Below, one piece after another: positions 9,572-27,686 of a DNA stretch of 64,000 nucleotides (its first letter is position 1; the number at the start of each line of letters is the position of its first letter). The stretch is taken from NCBI GenBank assembly GCA_029339505.1, contig JAQISU010000123.1, positions 4,696,501-4,760,500 on the forward strand. The letters run 5' to 3'. Source of the DNA: Unio delphinus. Taxonomy: Eukaryota > Mollusca > Bivalvia > Unionida > Unionidae. The notes beneath the pieces were generated by a model. The model was not told where the DNA came from, made no database searches, and worked only from the letters and a program-made list of their open reading frames with translations. The translations under genes were made by a program, and so were the position numbers.

Positions 9572-12177
9572 ATGCCACCTAAACGAAAAGCTATTGATCG
9601 ATCTACACCTCAAGCACGAAAGATAAAGGCATCACGAGCTTCAGAAACAGACAGCAATGGAAAGCAAGATTGGAAACCGTTCGAGTTTGCACTGCTCAAA
9701 CCCGATCATCTGAAACAGACGAGCAACGGAAAGCAAGATTGCAAACCGTTCGAGTTCACACTTCTCATGCCCGATCATTTGAAACAGACGAACAACGGGA
9801 AGCAAGATTGCAAACCGTTCGAGTTCACACTGCTCAAGCCCGATCATCTGAAACAGACGAACAACGGGAAGCAAGGTTGCAAATCGTTCGAGTTCGCACT
9901 GCTCAATCCAGACGAACAATGCACGCAGATTTAAATCTTATTGCATTCCATTATAATGCAAATTATGATTACAGTCTTCATCCAAGTGTGCTTATTGGAA
10001 AAATGGATAAATTATGCGTGTATTGCAATGCCCTCAAATTTAAGAATGAAACACCAGGAATGTGCTGCGCGGGTGGAAAAGTGAAATTGCCAGAATTACA
10101 TTCACCACCCGAACCATTATCAACGTTGGTATCAGGTAACACAAGCCAATCGAAACATTTCTTGGCAAACATACGGAAGTACAATTCAAATTTCCAAATG
10201 ACATCGTTCGGTGCAACAAATATCGTGCGCGAGAATTACATGCCAACATTTAAAGTGCAAGGGCAAATTTAACATCGTGCAGGATCACTACTACCACTAC
10301 CAAACGCAGATCACAAATTTCTTCAAATTTATTTCATGGGAAACACTCATGAACAAATCGATCAACGTTGTCAATTCAATACTGGCACTAAACAAGAAAT
10401 AGTCGCTGCATTACAAACTTTATTCGATCTACACAACGAATTAATTCGATTGTTCAGAACTGCCCTTGAACAAGTGCCAACTGATGACTACAAAGTCGTA
10501 GTTAGAGCAGACAAAACACCTGTCGGCCAACACGAAAGACAGTACAATGCACCAACAATTGATGAAGTGGCGATCGTTATAGTTGGCGAAGAATTTAACT
10601 CGCGTGATATAATTCTTCATCGCACAAATGGTGATGTTCAGCGAGTCTCAGAAACTCATCGCTCATTTGACGGATTGCAATATCCGATTTTATTTTGGCA
10701 AGGAAAAGATGGATATCATTTCAACATCTTAATGAGAAATCCACAAACAAATGAGGAAACGAATAAGAAAGTCAGTGGCATGAAATACTATTCATATCGA
10801 TTGATGATTCGTGAAAACGCTGAAAATCATATCTTGAAATGTCGACAATTGTTCCATCAATACATTGTCGATATGTATGCGAAAATCGAAACCGAACGAC
10901 TCCTCTACGTTCGATTAAATCAAACCAAGTTGCGTTCCGAATAGTACATTAATTTACGTGATGCAGTTGTTAATGATGGCAATGTGAATCTCAATGAATT
11001 CGGAAAAATGGTCATACTACCGGCCACATTTACAGGGAGTCCACGGCACATGCATGAATACGCACAAGATGCAATGACATGTTCGCGCATATGGCCGTCC
11101 AGATTTGTTTATTACCTTCTCCTGCAATCCTACGTGGGATGAAATACAAGAACTTTTGCTACCTGGAAAATCATCATCGGATCGTCATGATATTTCCGCG
11201 AGTGCATTCAAACAAAAATTGAAATCTTTAATAGATTTCATTGTCAAGCATCATGTTTTTGGACAGACACGCGTTGGATGTATTCCATTGAATGGCAAAA
11301 AAGAGGTTTGCCACATGCACACATTTTGATATGGTTCATCCAAAAAGTCAAACCAGATCAAATTGATCAAGTCATTTCAGCAGAAATAGCAGATGTTCTT
11401 AATTGATAAAGACTTATTTGAAGTCGTCACCAAAAACATGATTCATGGTCCATGTGGCTTACTCAACAACAATTCACCATGCATGTCTGATGGGAAATGC
11501 ACGAAACGATACCCACGACACTTACTTGCAGAGACTATCACCGGTAATGACGGATATCCACTCTATCGTCGGCGATCAACTGAAGATGGTGGCAAATCCA
11601 TAACTTTAAAAAAGTTCGAAACAATGATGTTGAAGTCGATAATCGTTGGGTTGTGCCGTATTCACAGTTACTTTCGAAAACGTACAAAGCACACATCAAT
11701 GTCGAGTATTGCAATTCGGTGAAATCTTTCAAGTACATTTGCAAATAAATATGTTAATAAAGGAAGCGATATGGCAGTTTTTGGAGATGGAACTGCAAAT
11801 GCATCCATCGATGAAATCTACCAATATCAAATGGGACGCTACATTAGTAGCAATGAAGCAGTATGGCGCATTTTCTCATTTCCAATCCATGAACGACATC
11901 CAACAGTTCTTCATTTGGCAGTGCACCTTGAAAATGGACAGCGCGTATACTTCACAGCAGAAAATGCACATACAAGAGCATTGTCACCACCGCCAACAAC
12001 GTTAACTGCATTTTTCTCATTGTGCGGGAATGATATGTTTGCAAAGACACAACTTTACTCTGAAGTGCCAACATACTACACATGGAATGCATCAGTGAAA
12101 AAGTTTCAACGTCGCAAACAAGGTCAAGCAGTTGAAGGACATCCCAATTTATATTCGACCGACACATTAGGCAAAAA
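9572..12177 (+). pseudogene. Helitron Rep/helicase gene, broken and 3'-truncated
   Basis: Helitrons move by rolling-circle replication using a HUH-type Rep nuclease joined to a PIF1-like helicase. The start is ATGCCACCTAAACG at 9572 (MPPKRKAIDRST). Next come four 68/69-bp repeats (from 9644, 9712, 9781, 9850) encoding SSETDEQREARLQ..R repeats. Then a zinc-binding N-terminal block (LCVYCNALKFKNE, MCCAGGKVKLPEL; 10010-10100), the Helitron-like N domain (10336-10944), and the Rep core (FITFSCNPTW at 11105; the HUH-like motif LPHAHILIWF at about 11305-11335). Frameshifts lie near 9650, 10270, 11097 and 11275, with an in-frame TAG at 10942. Homology stops at LYSTDTLGK (about 12177), so the helicase is absent. 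It cannot make a working transposase. Confidence 0.92.
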
Positions 12178-12184
12178 TTCACAA

Positions 12185-12600
12185 GATGTTAACATTTACA
12201 TGTTATTAACATATTTCATGTCTAGCTCATAAAGATGCTAATATTTACATGTTATTAACATATTTCATGTCTGGCTCATAACGATGCTAACATTTACATG
12301 TTATTAACTTATGGCATGGGGGGGGGGCGAGTGGTCTAAAGCGCTCTCCGTTACGGATCACTGCCATCTCGCCTCTGCGTGGGTTCGAGTCTTAACATTC
12401 GGCTAATGTAGTTATGTGAGAAAGCTTGCAAGTAGCGTCTCGTGGGTCGGTGGTTCTTTCCGGGGTTTTCCCGGGTTCTTCCTCCACCAATAATACTGGA
12501 CGCCATGTATAGCCTGTCGTGTGCTGAAAAATGGCGTTAAACTCTACAACAGCAGCAACAATAACTTATGGCATGTCTGGCTCGTCAAGATAAGTGATAA
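12185..12600. repeat. 49-bp tandem repeat interrupted by a SINE
   Basis: The unit GATGCTAACATTTACATGTT + ATTAACATATTTCATGTCTGGCTCATAAC starts at 12185, 12234 and 12283. The third copy is split by the SINE at 12319-12561 and resumes as GCATGTCTGGCTCGTCAAGAT. The repeat begins exactly where Helitron homology ends. Confidence 0.85.
12319..12561 (+). mobile_element. SINE-A copy with 14-bp target duplication
   Basis: A tRNA-derived SINE of about 243 bp: A-box-like GAGTGGTCTAAAGCGCTCTC, B-box GTGGGTTCGAGTC, and a body with GAGAAAGCTTGCAAGTAGCG, TTCTTCCTCCACC and GGCGTTAAAC. The target duplication TAACTTATGGCATG is at 12305-12318 and 12562-12575, without mismatch, so the insertion is fairly young. 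Bodies ending in GGCGTTAAAC are common in mollusc SINEs as far as I recall, which supports the host assignment. Confidence 0.9.
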
Positions 12601-14115
12601 ACCTCCTTGAAAAGGAACATTTCTCCACATTTTAGATGATGCCTAAATTACCTAAACACGAAATTGAAAGCTATGTGGAAAACTGCAACTTCTCGATTTA
12701 GATGACAAACTTTTGTTATTATGGGTGGGACCATATACTGGAAAAGTTTTAAACCGTTATCTTCATGTAAAACATAATGTTTTCTTCATGCATTGGGCCC
12801 ATTTTAGTGTTGTGTTTGAGTACAGTTCAAAGTCTACATGCTTTGGAGATGTTCAAGACTTAATAAGTGGGGAATATACGAAAAAGCAATCGATAATTGA
12901 CGCACACTAGATGTTGAGTAAACGTTGAACTTGATAAGTGTATATAATGCACACATTTATTCTCAAGCCATGTTTTCCTCGACACAACCAATTTTATCTT
13001 GAGCACTGGAACGCATGCACACGCGCGCGCGCTCATGCATACATTCATACATAGTTGCTCGCCTGCCTAAAAAGTCCAACAATAGATCTAACAGAAAGGT
13101 GCTCACCGTTTCAACAACCGATATAAGGAAATATCTTATCTAATTGGAACTAATCCGACTTCAACGAACAATCAAGAAAGATATCTAGGATTGATATCTA
13201 CATTTTTCACCGTGGACCATTAATGTATGGAATCTATTTATTTACAAATATGAATAGCCAATAGTTATCATTTCTATTTTAAAAAAGTAAATAATGGAAC
13301 GTCTTATCCCCAAATGTGATCAATTTACAAAATATGATCAAAGTATATATTTTTTATTTTCACCCGTATAGTGATATCAAATTATCGATTTCACGCGTAT
13401 AATGATGCTGATTAATATTGATTTAGTAATGAAATATATGTATGTCATTGTGTCCAGTTAACGAGTACAATGTATTTCACGTTCCTCGGCTCTCGTCGAA
13501 TGATCAAGAACCACCATACATGCCCCCCCCCCCCTCCCAGTCTGCTGAAGATCCATTAAGAAGTTCCTTATTCCCTGAGGACCTATTGGTCCGAAAGGTT
13601 TGGTCCCTCCCTGCGAGTAAATTAATACCGTCCGAGACAACGTCACCATCGACAGCAGCGAGCGGGTTCCACAAAACCAGAGCGAGTTCTTTGACAATGT
13701 CGCAAAAACAGCTAAACACGACTGAACTGTGTAGTATATTCAACACCTATAAATACGCATTTATAGATGTATGCTGCGCATACGCGCACATAAATTGGCT
13801 GTCAGGTATTAAATCATTTTATCATCACTACTGTACGTGCTTATAATTATAAAAACAACCTTCCATACCATCTTCGGTTGTCAAGGTTATGTTTATCTTA
13901 TCTACACCTTGGCGGATGGATGAGATATTTTAGTGCTTAAGAGTCTGTGAATTTCATTGGATGCGGCGGGTCCGTGTTTGTACAAATACACCTGTAATGG
14001 CTTCTCTATGGTACTTTCTACGTAATCTTACAAAGTATCAATGCCTCGACCATTTTCGGCCGATGTACCGCGCACCGCTGTTAAAGCACTAATAAATCTA
14101 TTGATCCGCCAAGGA
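12601..14115. other. No identified gene
   Basis: AT-rich and non-repetitive. A 134-codon plus-strand frame at 13442-13846 has no recognisable domain, includes a poly-C-encoded proline run and overlaps equally open minus frames; I treat it as unproven. Nothing else stands out. Confidence 0.5.
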
Positions 14116-14636
14116 GGGGCCGTCCATAAATGACGTCACGCACTAATGGTAGTGGGGGATCGGGTCACAGATTTGTGTTGATGTGTGAAGATGGGAGGGG
14201 TGTTTAAGAAATGTGACGTCACATCAAAATGCGCAACTTTAAATAAAAGTTCTACTTAAATGTTTGATTGCTTACAATTTATTTAATGACGTTTTATATA
14301 GCTTCACGCGTGTCGTGCATAATAGTGGCTTTTTCCAAATAACATTTTTCCGTTTCCAGTCCGCTGGTGTCGACAAAGCGAGGTTGAACTGATCTTTTTC
14401 TCGCCAAACTTACTTAGTGATAAGCGAATTTTCTGCGATATTTCTTCCAGCGAACATTTTGAGTTTTGAAAGTAATTTTAATTGTCTCGGGGGAGGGGGG
14501 TGGGTGGGTGTAGCAGAGCTTTGTGAAGTCATATTTGAGGGGGGGGGGTCTAACTTTTTGTGACGATGTGTGTATGTGTGTGTGTGTGTCTCAAAAATCG
14601 GCCAAAATCGCATGACGTCGTTTATGGATGGTATCC
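14116..14636. mobile_element. MITE-like element with imperfect terminal inverted repeats
   Basis: The left end GGGGCCGTCCATAAATGACG (continuing TCACGC) pairs with the right end, which reads on the complement as GGATACCATCCATAAACGAC (continuing GTCATGCG). The interior has no coding frame and contains poly-G and (GT)n stretches. CCAAGG flanks both sides and could be part of a target duplication. DNA transposons with CCATAAATGACGTCA-type ends occur in many animals; superfamily not assigned. Confidence 0.6.
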
Positions 14637-15446
14637 AAGGTGTATATAGCTTTAACGTATCAGCACCTTGGCTAGCTAAGATGCTTTTATATATGAATCC
14701 GGTGTCCAACAAGAATAAACTGGATCATTAAGGTTCTAACATTACTCATCATTCAATGCATGCAATGTTTAATTCAAATCAATTTGTCTCTACAGTTATA
14801 AAAATGGCTAACTAATAACAGATTAATGGAAATCAGAGAGCATGACTATACATTCGACTTTCTTTAAACGTTACGTTCAATTCACAAGCATTAAATCTAC
14901 AAAATAATTGTATTGTATCAAACATAAAGCAAGAAGAAAGACACATAATTCTGCATCTGAAGATTGTCCAGTAAAGAGGAGAGCTCCTAAAATAAACCCT
15001 CGTATTATAATAAAGAACGAGAATTTACCCTATATAGGTACCATTCATTTGTGGTAAACGTAAATAGCCAGAGAACGCAAGGTATTATGTTTACCCTATA
15101 AGAACTTTGCGTCTGTAGCAATGTGTAAACCTAATTCGTTATTATGAAATAACCGAAATAACCACTGCTACGTCGACTCTTTATTATTTATCTGGCGAAA
15201 AATAATAGTATGTGCCTTCGACAAGATAACACCGATCCTCAAACCATCTTTACTATTTGTGTGCTATAAAATCATCATTGAATACAGTGCTTCTTTTGTA
15301 TTTACAAACAACTGAGGAGTAACAACAACTTTATGTGAATATAGTACCGTACTTAATCATACAAAGACTGGTAGAACTCGTTCAGATTTTGTTACCTTGG
15401 TTATTCTAGCTGTACTTCACTATTAGGATAGTTTATAAGCTGTGTG
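14637..15446. other. No identified gene
   Basis: Unique AT-rich sequence. I see no repeat, open frame of note or signal. Confidence 0.5.
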
Positions 15447-15812
15447 AGTGTTGTTCGTCCGTCGATTCGACAAGGACCTTTCTAGTCATCCGATGGTTGG
15501 AGAGGCTGGTTCGGTTGTGCGCGCGTGCAGGTGGCTGATGAAGCCATCCCTTGGACGGAATGTTCGTTTGCATAAGAGACAGGTAATGAGTGGGACATCT
15601 CCAGGAGGGTTGATGGCACGTGCTTTTCTGGCTTGCCTCTTGGGCTCTGCAGCTGCTGTCCTGCTAGATTCGCACAACTTGGAGCCTTTGTGCACAGAGG
15701 AACGCCAAGTGACTCGATCGCTTGCTGTTTTCTCTCCAGAATCATGTATGTTTTCAACGCAACTTTCAGATTGTCTTTGAAGCGTTTTTTCTGACCTCCG
15801 TGGGATCGCATA
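15447..15812 (-). mobile_element. LINE-Z 3' end (C-terminal zinc-finger part), 5'-truncated
   Basis: On the minus strand the sequence encodes KKRFKDNLKVALKTY, then QQAIESLGVPLCTKA, then a C2H2-like finger (CLLCKRTFRPRDGFISHLHA). It matches the C-terminal end of the larger relic at 28582-30390 and the copy at 63283-63640. It ends near the palindromic-looking GTCGATTCGAC at about 15461. Frames are shifted near the end of the RFKD block. Only the last 370 bp or so of the element are present, typical of aborted target-primed reverse transcription. Confidence 0.85.
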
Positions 15813-20279
<4,467 letters not shown>

Positions 20280-20330
20280 GGTTACTTATTCCTTATTCAA
20301 TCGGGAATAAGGAATAAGGAATAAGTAACC
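20280..20330. repeat. Perfect 19-bp palindrome (hairpin) with 13-bp loop
   Basis: GGTTACTTATTCCTTATTC at 20280-20298 is the exact reverse complement of GAATAAGGAATAAGTAACC at 20312-20330. The loop repeats part of the arm (GGGAATAAG). No gene is next to it, so a terminator role is unlikely; a snap-back insertion or MITE end is possible. Confidence 0.9.
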
Positions 20331-20897
20331 AATTTGATGTCAATTGTCTAATCTGACTTTTTTTTCGCTTGATCAGCTCTGAATATTATAAACAGGTCGA
20401 CTATATATGTAATGAACAGTTTAAAAAATACACCAAAAAAAAAAAAAAACCACTATCTTGGGAAAACATTCCTCCGAAAGTTTTATTTAAAATTTTAGTT
20501 CGGGGCGTGGTTTTGAACAAAGCAAACATTTGCAAGTTGATTATCTATTTTATTTGCACAACAAAACGAAATGCATGTTATTTTCATGTTCAGTGGCTAA
20601 TTTTGATTTATTATCTATATAATTAGTAAGACGAATATGCGGATTTTTTCTTCTGAGACTAAACCTTGTTGAATTTTACACGACCTTCTTGTCATCGACT
20701 CAGTTATGCCCGGTCGGAAGCGAGTGTACAGTTTTATTTTGCGCCTTAATCGACAGCGCTCGAATAATGATTGGAAAACGTATATATTTATGAGGCGACG
20801 TAGCGAACAAAATCTGGTCCAATCAGAACGTTGCAGTTGAAATTTAAATGTCATATATTCAGAATTCTGATGTCACATGTTGTATAAAAAATTCTTA

Positions 20898-21801
20898 TTC
20901 TTAAAGTCCCATTTTATAGGTCGAGATTTTAGATCGTTTATGTTGAATTAAACAGTAGTGGTGAAAGTTATATTTTCTATGTCAAGGTTTTAGATTGTGT
21001 CATTTGAGATACACGGCGATGGATGAAATTTGAATGTCATCCGTCGAGAATTCCTAATTTACGTTTTGGTTCAAGGAGTGTATGTTGAAAGTCCCATTTC
21101 ATGTGCTGTATTTAGATTTCATTTGTTGAATTGCACAGCACTGGTTGAAAATTCGATTTCCAATTGTAATGTCATATGTCTAGAGTTTCAATTTAACATG
21201 TTGAATCACATTGATTTTACTGAAAGTTTCATTTCGTATGTTGAAACTTTAGATAGTATCTGCTGATTTACACAGCGCTGTGCATGTCAGACTGTTTAAT
21301 GTTATGGTGAAATGCTGTTTTGGTGTTAAAGTAACATTACACAATGTCCATTTAACAATTAAAAATAATATCGAGTATTAAGATACATCCTTCGCGTATT
21401 CAATTATGACGCATCATTACATTTCATGCATTTACAGTTTTAAAGTTGACATCCACAGGTCAAGAATTACTATGAATTTCATAGCTAGAGGTCGCTCTCG
21501 TAAATGGATCGTGTTTTATTTTATAACACAGATGCTGCTTCTCGTTGGTGTGAAATTCATCTGATGAAATCTAATACAAATCATATGAAGTAAAACTTCT
21601 GTCACAAAGTTTGATAAACAGTTACACAAAACGTGTGAAGTAGGGATTCTCTACATATGATATTGAAAATTTCAGCCACCGCTGTGTAATTTAAAATATA
21701 CATTGTAAAACTGTAAAACGTCGACACAGGCAATAGAACATTAAACTACCGCTGTATAATTCAACATATAAATCTAAAATGTCGATCTAGAAAATGGAAC
21801 G
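20898..21801. repeat. Diffuse inverted and direct repeats
   Basis: 20900-21290 is built of about 70-bp imperfect direct repeats (CCCATTTTATAGGTCGAGAT, TTTAGAT..TTTATGTTGAATT..ACAG). The reverse complement of the same words occurs at 21690-21801 (CCGCTGTATAATTCAACATA, AATCTAAAATGTCGAT). The whole could be an old MITE or subterminal-repeat DNA transposon; the right arm stops at the TTAA next to the piggyBac relic. 20331-20897 shows nothing identifiable. Confidence 0.6.
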
Positions 21802-21805
21802 TTAA

Positions 21806-23157
21806 CTCATTCAGCCCCAAGACACTTACCATTAACACTGTTGCTGTGCCCAAGCAACACCAAGCTTTGTCTAGCTGCTTGTGCCCCAGAGTGTTTTACC
21901 ATTTGGAAAATTTTGTAAACACCATGCACATGCATTCATACTTACCTTATTTTATTTACTTACATCCAATAGTAATCCATGAAATTTTCACCAATTAATC
22001 CAAATGAATTTGTCAATACAGAGATGTATTTTTTTTCTTCTCCATTTTTCCAAGTCTTTCACAATTTATTTATACACTATTTACAAAACTATGTGCAACA
22101 TTGTTAGGAATTTCACATCAGCCCTTTTTACAAAAGTATGTGCAACATTGTTAGGAATATCACATCAGGAAATTTTAAAATATGATATGGTTTGAAACAT
22201 GTTATACATAAATTAACCTGACATTGTTCACATCCATGTACTCGTTCAGATCGGACTTTGTTCAATGAACACATTTTGCAGGTTTTTCTCTTTGGCATGA
22301 CCACTGGGTAATGTTGACTACTGGTATTCTGAATTGGGGTATGAACTTCTACTTCCCTTTTCCTTTTACCTACGAATCCTCCAAGATGTTGATGCGCAAG
22401 ATTCATTCTAAACTCCACCTGGGTTCGAGCTCTTTCCATGTTGTTTCTGGTGACAATACCATGGTTTTTTATTCTTTCATCAGCAAATATGAATTTACAA
22501 CTGAAATGTCAAACAGGAAAAAAAACCCACAAATACTTCCACCATTTCAGGGACTTTCTGCCAGTACTGTATGTAGCTCGCATTTGATCCGCATGATCTT
22601 CTCCATTCATATACATGTTGTACAGTTTGACTGGGAGTGGACATGGAATATTTTTGAGCGATCCATCTTTTTGCTTACGGCTAACAGATGTTGATTCACC
22701 GTCACAGTTGGTACAAAGCAAAGTAATATTTTTTTTTGTCACGCCAACTTGTGACCCTCATGATGCCTATCTGTTTACTTACGCTTTGGCCCTGCTCTTT
22801 CAGCTTCACTTTTTGCAATCCAGATGGCAGACATTTTCTATTTGAACGAACTGTTCCGCAGCCATACGTACCTTTTTCCTGAAGATGAAGATATAATTCT
22901 GGAGATGTGAAAAAGCTGTCGGTGTAGACATGGTGTCCACGGTGAAACAAATTTTCCATCAAATCGACAACAACCCTTTTACCAAGATTCATTTCAGGAT
23001 TGTTGCCAACATATCCGTTGTGAGGATCCGCTCGAACCCAAACTTTGATGCCTAATTTGGTTGGCTTTAAAGGCACGTACTGTTTAAATCCTAGTCGCCC
23101 TGAAAAACCAATCATGGCTTCATCAATGGATTCTTCACAATGTGGGTTATATTCTTT
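21806..23157 (-). pseudogene. piggyBac-type transposase relic (PGBD-like), N-terminus missing
   Basis: piggyBac transposases cut and paste DNA into TTAA sites through a DDD/RNase H-like core. On the minus strand this copy shows the three aspartate blocks in order: ESIDEAM at about 23116-23136, VYTDSFFTSPEL with Asp at 22918-22920, and NGEDHADQM with Asp at 22587-22589. It ends with a Cys-rich C-terminal finger (CKMCSLNKVRS, GCEQCQVNLC; 22200-22330). The frames are broken between 22700 and 22745 and between 22440 and 22510. The N-terminal third is gone, because the right side abuts LINE sequence at 23157/23158. A TTAA at 21802-21805 followed by CTCATTCAGCCCC may be the element's 3' end (inference). 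Confidence 0.88.
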
Positions 23158-23656
23158 GATGCCTCACCACTGCGCTGTACCCTACATTGGCTATCCATTC
23201 GATACAGAATCAAACACAAAAGTTGTTCTCTGTGCTATGTTTCAATGTCAGACTTCAGTCCAACATACCTATCCGGCCTTACCCATGTGGAGACACCAGA
23301 AAGATACTTACACTCCTCTTCTGACAATCGTATACTCATTGTTCACACTATGAAAACGAAGTCATATGGACAACGTTCTTTTGCATACCAGGGCCCGGCG
23401 ATGTGGAACGAATTGGCCATTGAAATTATACACAAGGACACAGTGGTCCCTTTTAAGAGTGCTCTTAAAACTCACCTTTTTCGACTGCTGGAACAAACTT
23501 AGAGACCTAATAGTGTTTTTGTTTCTATGTTTTCAGCATGTTTTTATGTTTTCCAATTTCATGGTTTTTGGGTTTTGTTTTTCTGTTGTATAATCATATC
23601 ATGATAAATGTTGTAAAGCGCTTAGAGCTTCAAAAGATTGGGCGTTATACAAAGTC

Positions 23657-23703
<47 letters not shown>
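23158..23703 (+). mobile_element. CR1/L2-like LINE 3' end with (ATT)n tail
   Basis: Read on the plus strand (frames at 23140-23502), the sequence shows the C-terminal tail of a CR1/L2-clade reverse transcriptase: LHWLSIRYRIKHKS, TYLSGLTHV, SYGQRSFAYQGPAMWNELA, FKSALKTHLFRLL. It then has a short 3' UTR (TTGTAAAGCGCTTAGAGCTT) and an (ATT)n run at 23660-23703, the usual 3' terminus of these LINEs. It is 5'-truncated and joins the piggyBac relic at 23157; it probably inserted there. Confidence 0.88.
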
Positions 23704-23704
<1 letters not shown>

Positions 23705-23895
23705 TCTCGACATCGAAATTTCAGCCGAAACTTTCTCATTGGACCAGTTTTTGTCCTGTAATGCGCAACATATTATATCTGTGGCATAGGTAACGCAAAC
23801 GTTTGGCCTCAGATCAGAGTCAGTGTAAGGAGTACGCGGGGCCGACCAAGATCGCACGGAGCCAGATTATCGGTATCTCGATTGGTATGCAACTG

Positions 23896-24074
23896 CAGTG
23901 GCGTAGCGAGGATATTGGCGCCCAGGGCAAAACACCCAAATTTGCGCCCCGGCTGCCCCTGTTGCGCAGTTATGTTGATACTTTGGGCCGATTTGTGCCC
24001 CATTTGGCGCCCCCTAGCCACCGGCGCCCAGGGCGAATACCCCACCTGCCCCCCTCCCGGTCGCTACTCCACTG
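23896..24074. mobile_element. hAT-type MITE (CAGTGGCGTAGCGAG ends)
   Basis: The ends CAGTGGCGTAGCGAGGAT and, on the complement, CAGTGGAGTAGCGACCGG form an inverted repeat. The flanks TGCAACTG (23888-23895) and TGCTACTG (24075-24082) give an 8-bp target duplication with one mismatch, as in hAT elements. The GC-rich core has GGCGCCCAGGGC at both ends. It has no coding capacity. Confidence 0.85.
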
Positions 24075-24082
24075 TGCTACTG

Positions 24083-25617
<1,535 letters not shown>

Positions 25618-25900
25618 TCAGTTATTGAACAGATTGACAGAATAATGTCACGAAAATAAACGACTTAGTTATTGAACAGAAAGGCAGAATAATGTCACAA
25701 GAAAAGATTCAGTTAATGAACAAAAAGGCAGAATATACTGTCACGACGAGAAGCAACTCAGTTATTGAACAGAAAGACAGAATAGTGTCACGACAAGAAA
25801 CGATTCAGTTAATGAATCAAAAGACAGAATAATGTCACGACAAGAAACGATTCAGTTATTGAACAGAAAGGCAGAATAAGGTCACGACAAGAAACGACGA
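25618..25900. repeat. About 47-bp tandem repeat, about 6 copies
   Basis: The unit contains TTATTGAACAGAAAGGCAGA followed by ATAATGTCACGACAAGAAACGA..CAG. Alternate copies read TTCAGTTAATGAA or CTCAGTTATTGAA, hinting at a two-unit higher-order repeat. Confidence 0.85.
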
Positions 25901-27024
25901 AACAGGTACACGCAGACAGTTTCTACTCTTGAATTTGTGTTTGAATTTTGGATGCAGTGATTGTTGTTATAATAATTGTGTTGGTGATAATTAGAAGTCA
26001 GTTTTGAGGGATATTGTATGTGCGTGCATTTTCACGAATATTTTTGTTTGTTAGTGCACATATGTTCTTAATAATGTTACTTAACTATAATGTAATAAAT
26101 TTAGAGTATGCGCATTCAAAAGCGCCCGTTTTTAGCAATTCTTAGATTTGTGTGATTATTGGGATTCGGTGCCATGGAAATATTCTTAGCCTGAAATAAT
26201 TTGCCAATTACAAGGAGCAAGCAACACGGAGTCGAGTGTTAGTGAGTTTGAGTGATGCCATGGTTCGCTAGTAGTGAATTCAGGTCCAAACCGAACGACT
26301 GTCCCCGAGTAAGATAGTCCATATTAAAATCTAGTGGTGTACAATAGTGGTGTGGCCGAGGTGGCAGTATTTACGGTTGGAAACCGGTAAATTACACAAT
26401 GGAATCAATAAGAAGGGACTTAGTAGACACCGTTCATGTGTCCATAGTGGAAAATGGGTGAAATTATATTGCCTGTAAAAGCGTACATTGACTGCTCTAA
26501 GGTGGCGGAGTTAAAATAGTTCCCAGTGAAAAAGGGGATACTAGTGTATTTGTCTATGGCATAACCGGCTGGCGGTACTGAAATCTAATGATGATGAAAA
26601 AAAAACATGCAAATGTGCGGTTGATGGACTTCTGGCAAGTTGATTTATATGTGGTCTTGTATTGATTAAAGTAAAATTTAGTATATAAAAAACAGACACG
26701 TCTGACTTTCTAATTTACAACTTAAATTGTATGGAAGTCTTTGGAAATTTGGGGGAAAATATGACTTCCAGCAGGATTCGCGCAGAGGTTTGACACCGCT
26801 CGGTCGAGTAATACCCCTGTGCGAGTAACAATAACATTGTTTCTAAACGGATGATTCAGTGAAAAAATCCATTGCACCATGTTCATCTTATAAAGCTAAA
26901 CCCCATATTATGCTCGCAAACTATGCTTTTTCTAATTGATATCAAAGATTTGAAGCATTGAAGATGCTGAAAAGATACCTAAGCCATTTTATTTTTTCAC
27001 ATTATACATTTAATCACTGAATAC

Positions 27025-27068
<44 letters not shown>

Positions 27069-27191
27069 ATTGATACATTATCACAAGGATAGTGCAAGAG
27101 TTAGTTTTTTATATAAACATTATTAATGAAGTGTGTTATTAGTTTATCTTCTGCTTGAATTACTGGTTTAGATTTAATCTTTACTGTTATA
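25901..27191. other. No identified gene; (CT)n at about 27029-27067
   Basis: Unique sequence with no recognisable coding frame. It ends in a CT dinucleotide run. Confidence 0.5.
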
Positions 27192-27423
27192 GGGGCCGCG
27201 AATGGCCTAGTGGTCTAAAGTTCTCACCAATACGGATCCCTGCCTGCGTGGATTCGAGTCTCAGATTCGGACAATGGGTATGTGAGAAAGCTTGCCAGTA
27301 GCTTCTCGTGGGTCGGTTGTTCTTTCCTGGGGGTTTCCCGGGTTCTTCCTCCACCATGAATACTGGCCACCATGTATAGCCTATCGTGTGCTGAAAAATG
27401 GCGTTAAACACTACTATTGCTAC
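27192..27423 (+). mobile_element. SINE-A copy 2
   Basis: GGGGCCGCGAATGGCCTAGT head, B-box-like GTGGATTCGAGTC, then the family body (GAGAAAGCTTGCCAGTAGCT, TTCTTCCTCCACC, AATGGCGTTAAAC). CTGTTATA occurs just before (27184-27191) and after (about 27424-27431) and may be the target duplication. Confidence 0.85.
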
Positions 27424-27686
27424 TCTGTTATATGCTCTTTCATTTGTATTTAGCGTCTGCCGACAAATTTAGTGTTGTTATCCCTGCATACATGACAGTA
27501 AACCTGCACTGTATCGAATAACTGACGAAGGTGGTGAATCTGTCAGCTGTTCGTATACTTGCCACTTAATAGTACGTTAGAGTGGCTTTTTTCTCCTTCA
27601 GCTCAGTCACCTGCGTTTTTTTTTAATTTGTATTGACATATTATTCGGAATATCAGAATCATAAAGAAATGTCATCTCAAGACCTT

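Noticed and set aside
13442..13846. 134-codon plus-strand frame
   Set aside because: No recognisable domain, proline run from poly-C, overlapping open frames on the other strand, and no neighbouring exon evidence.
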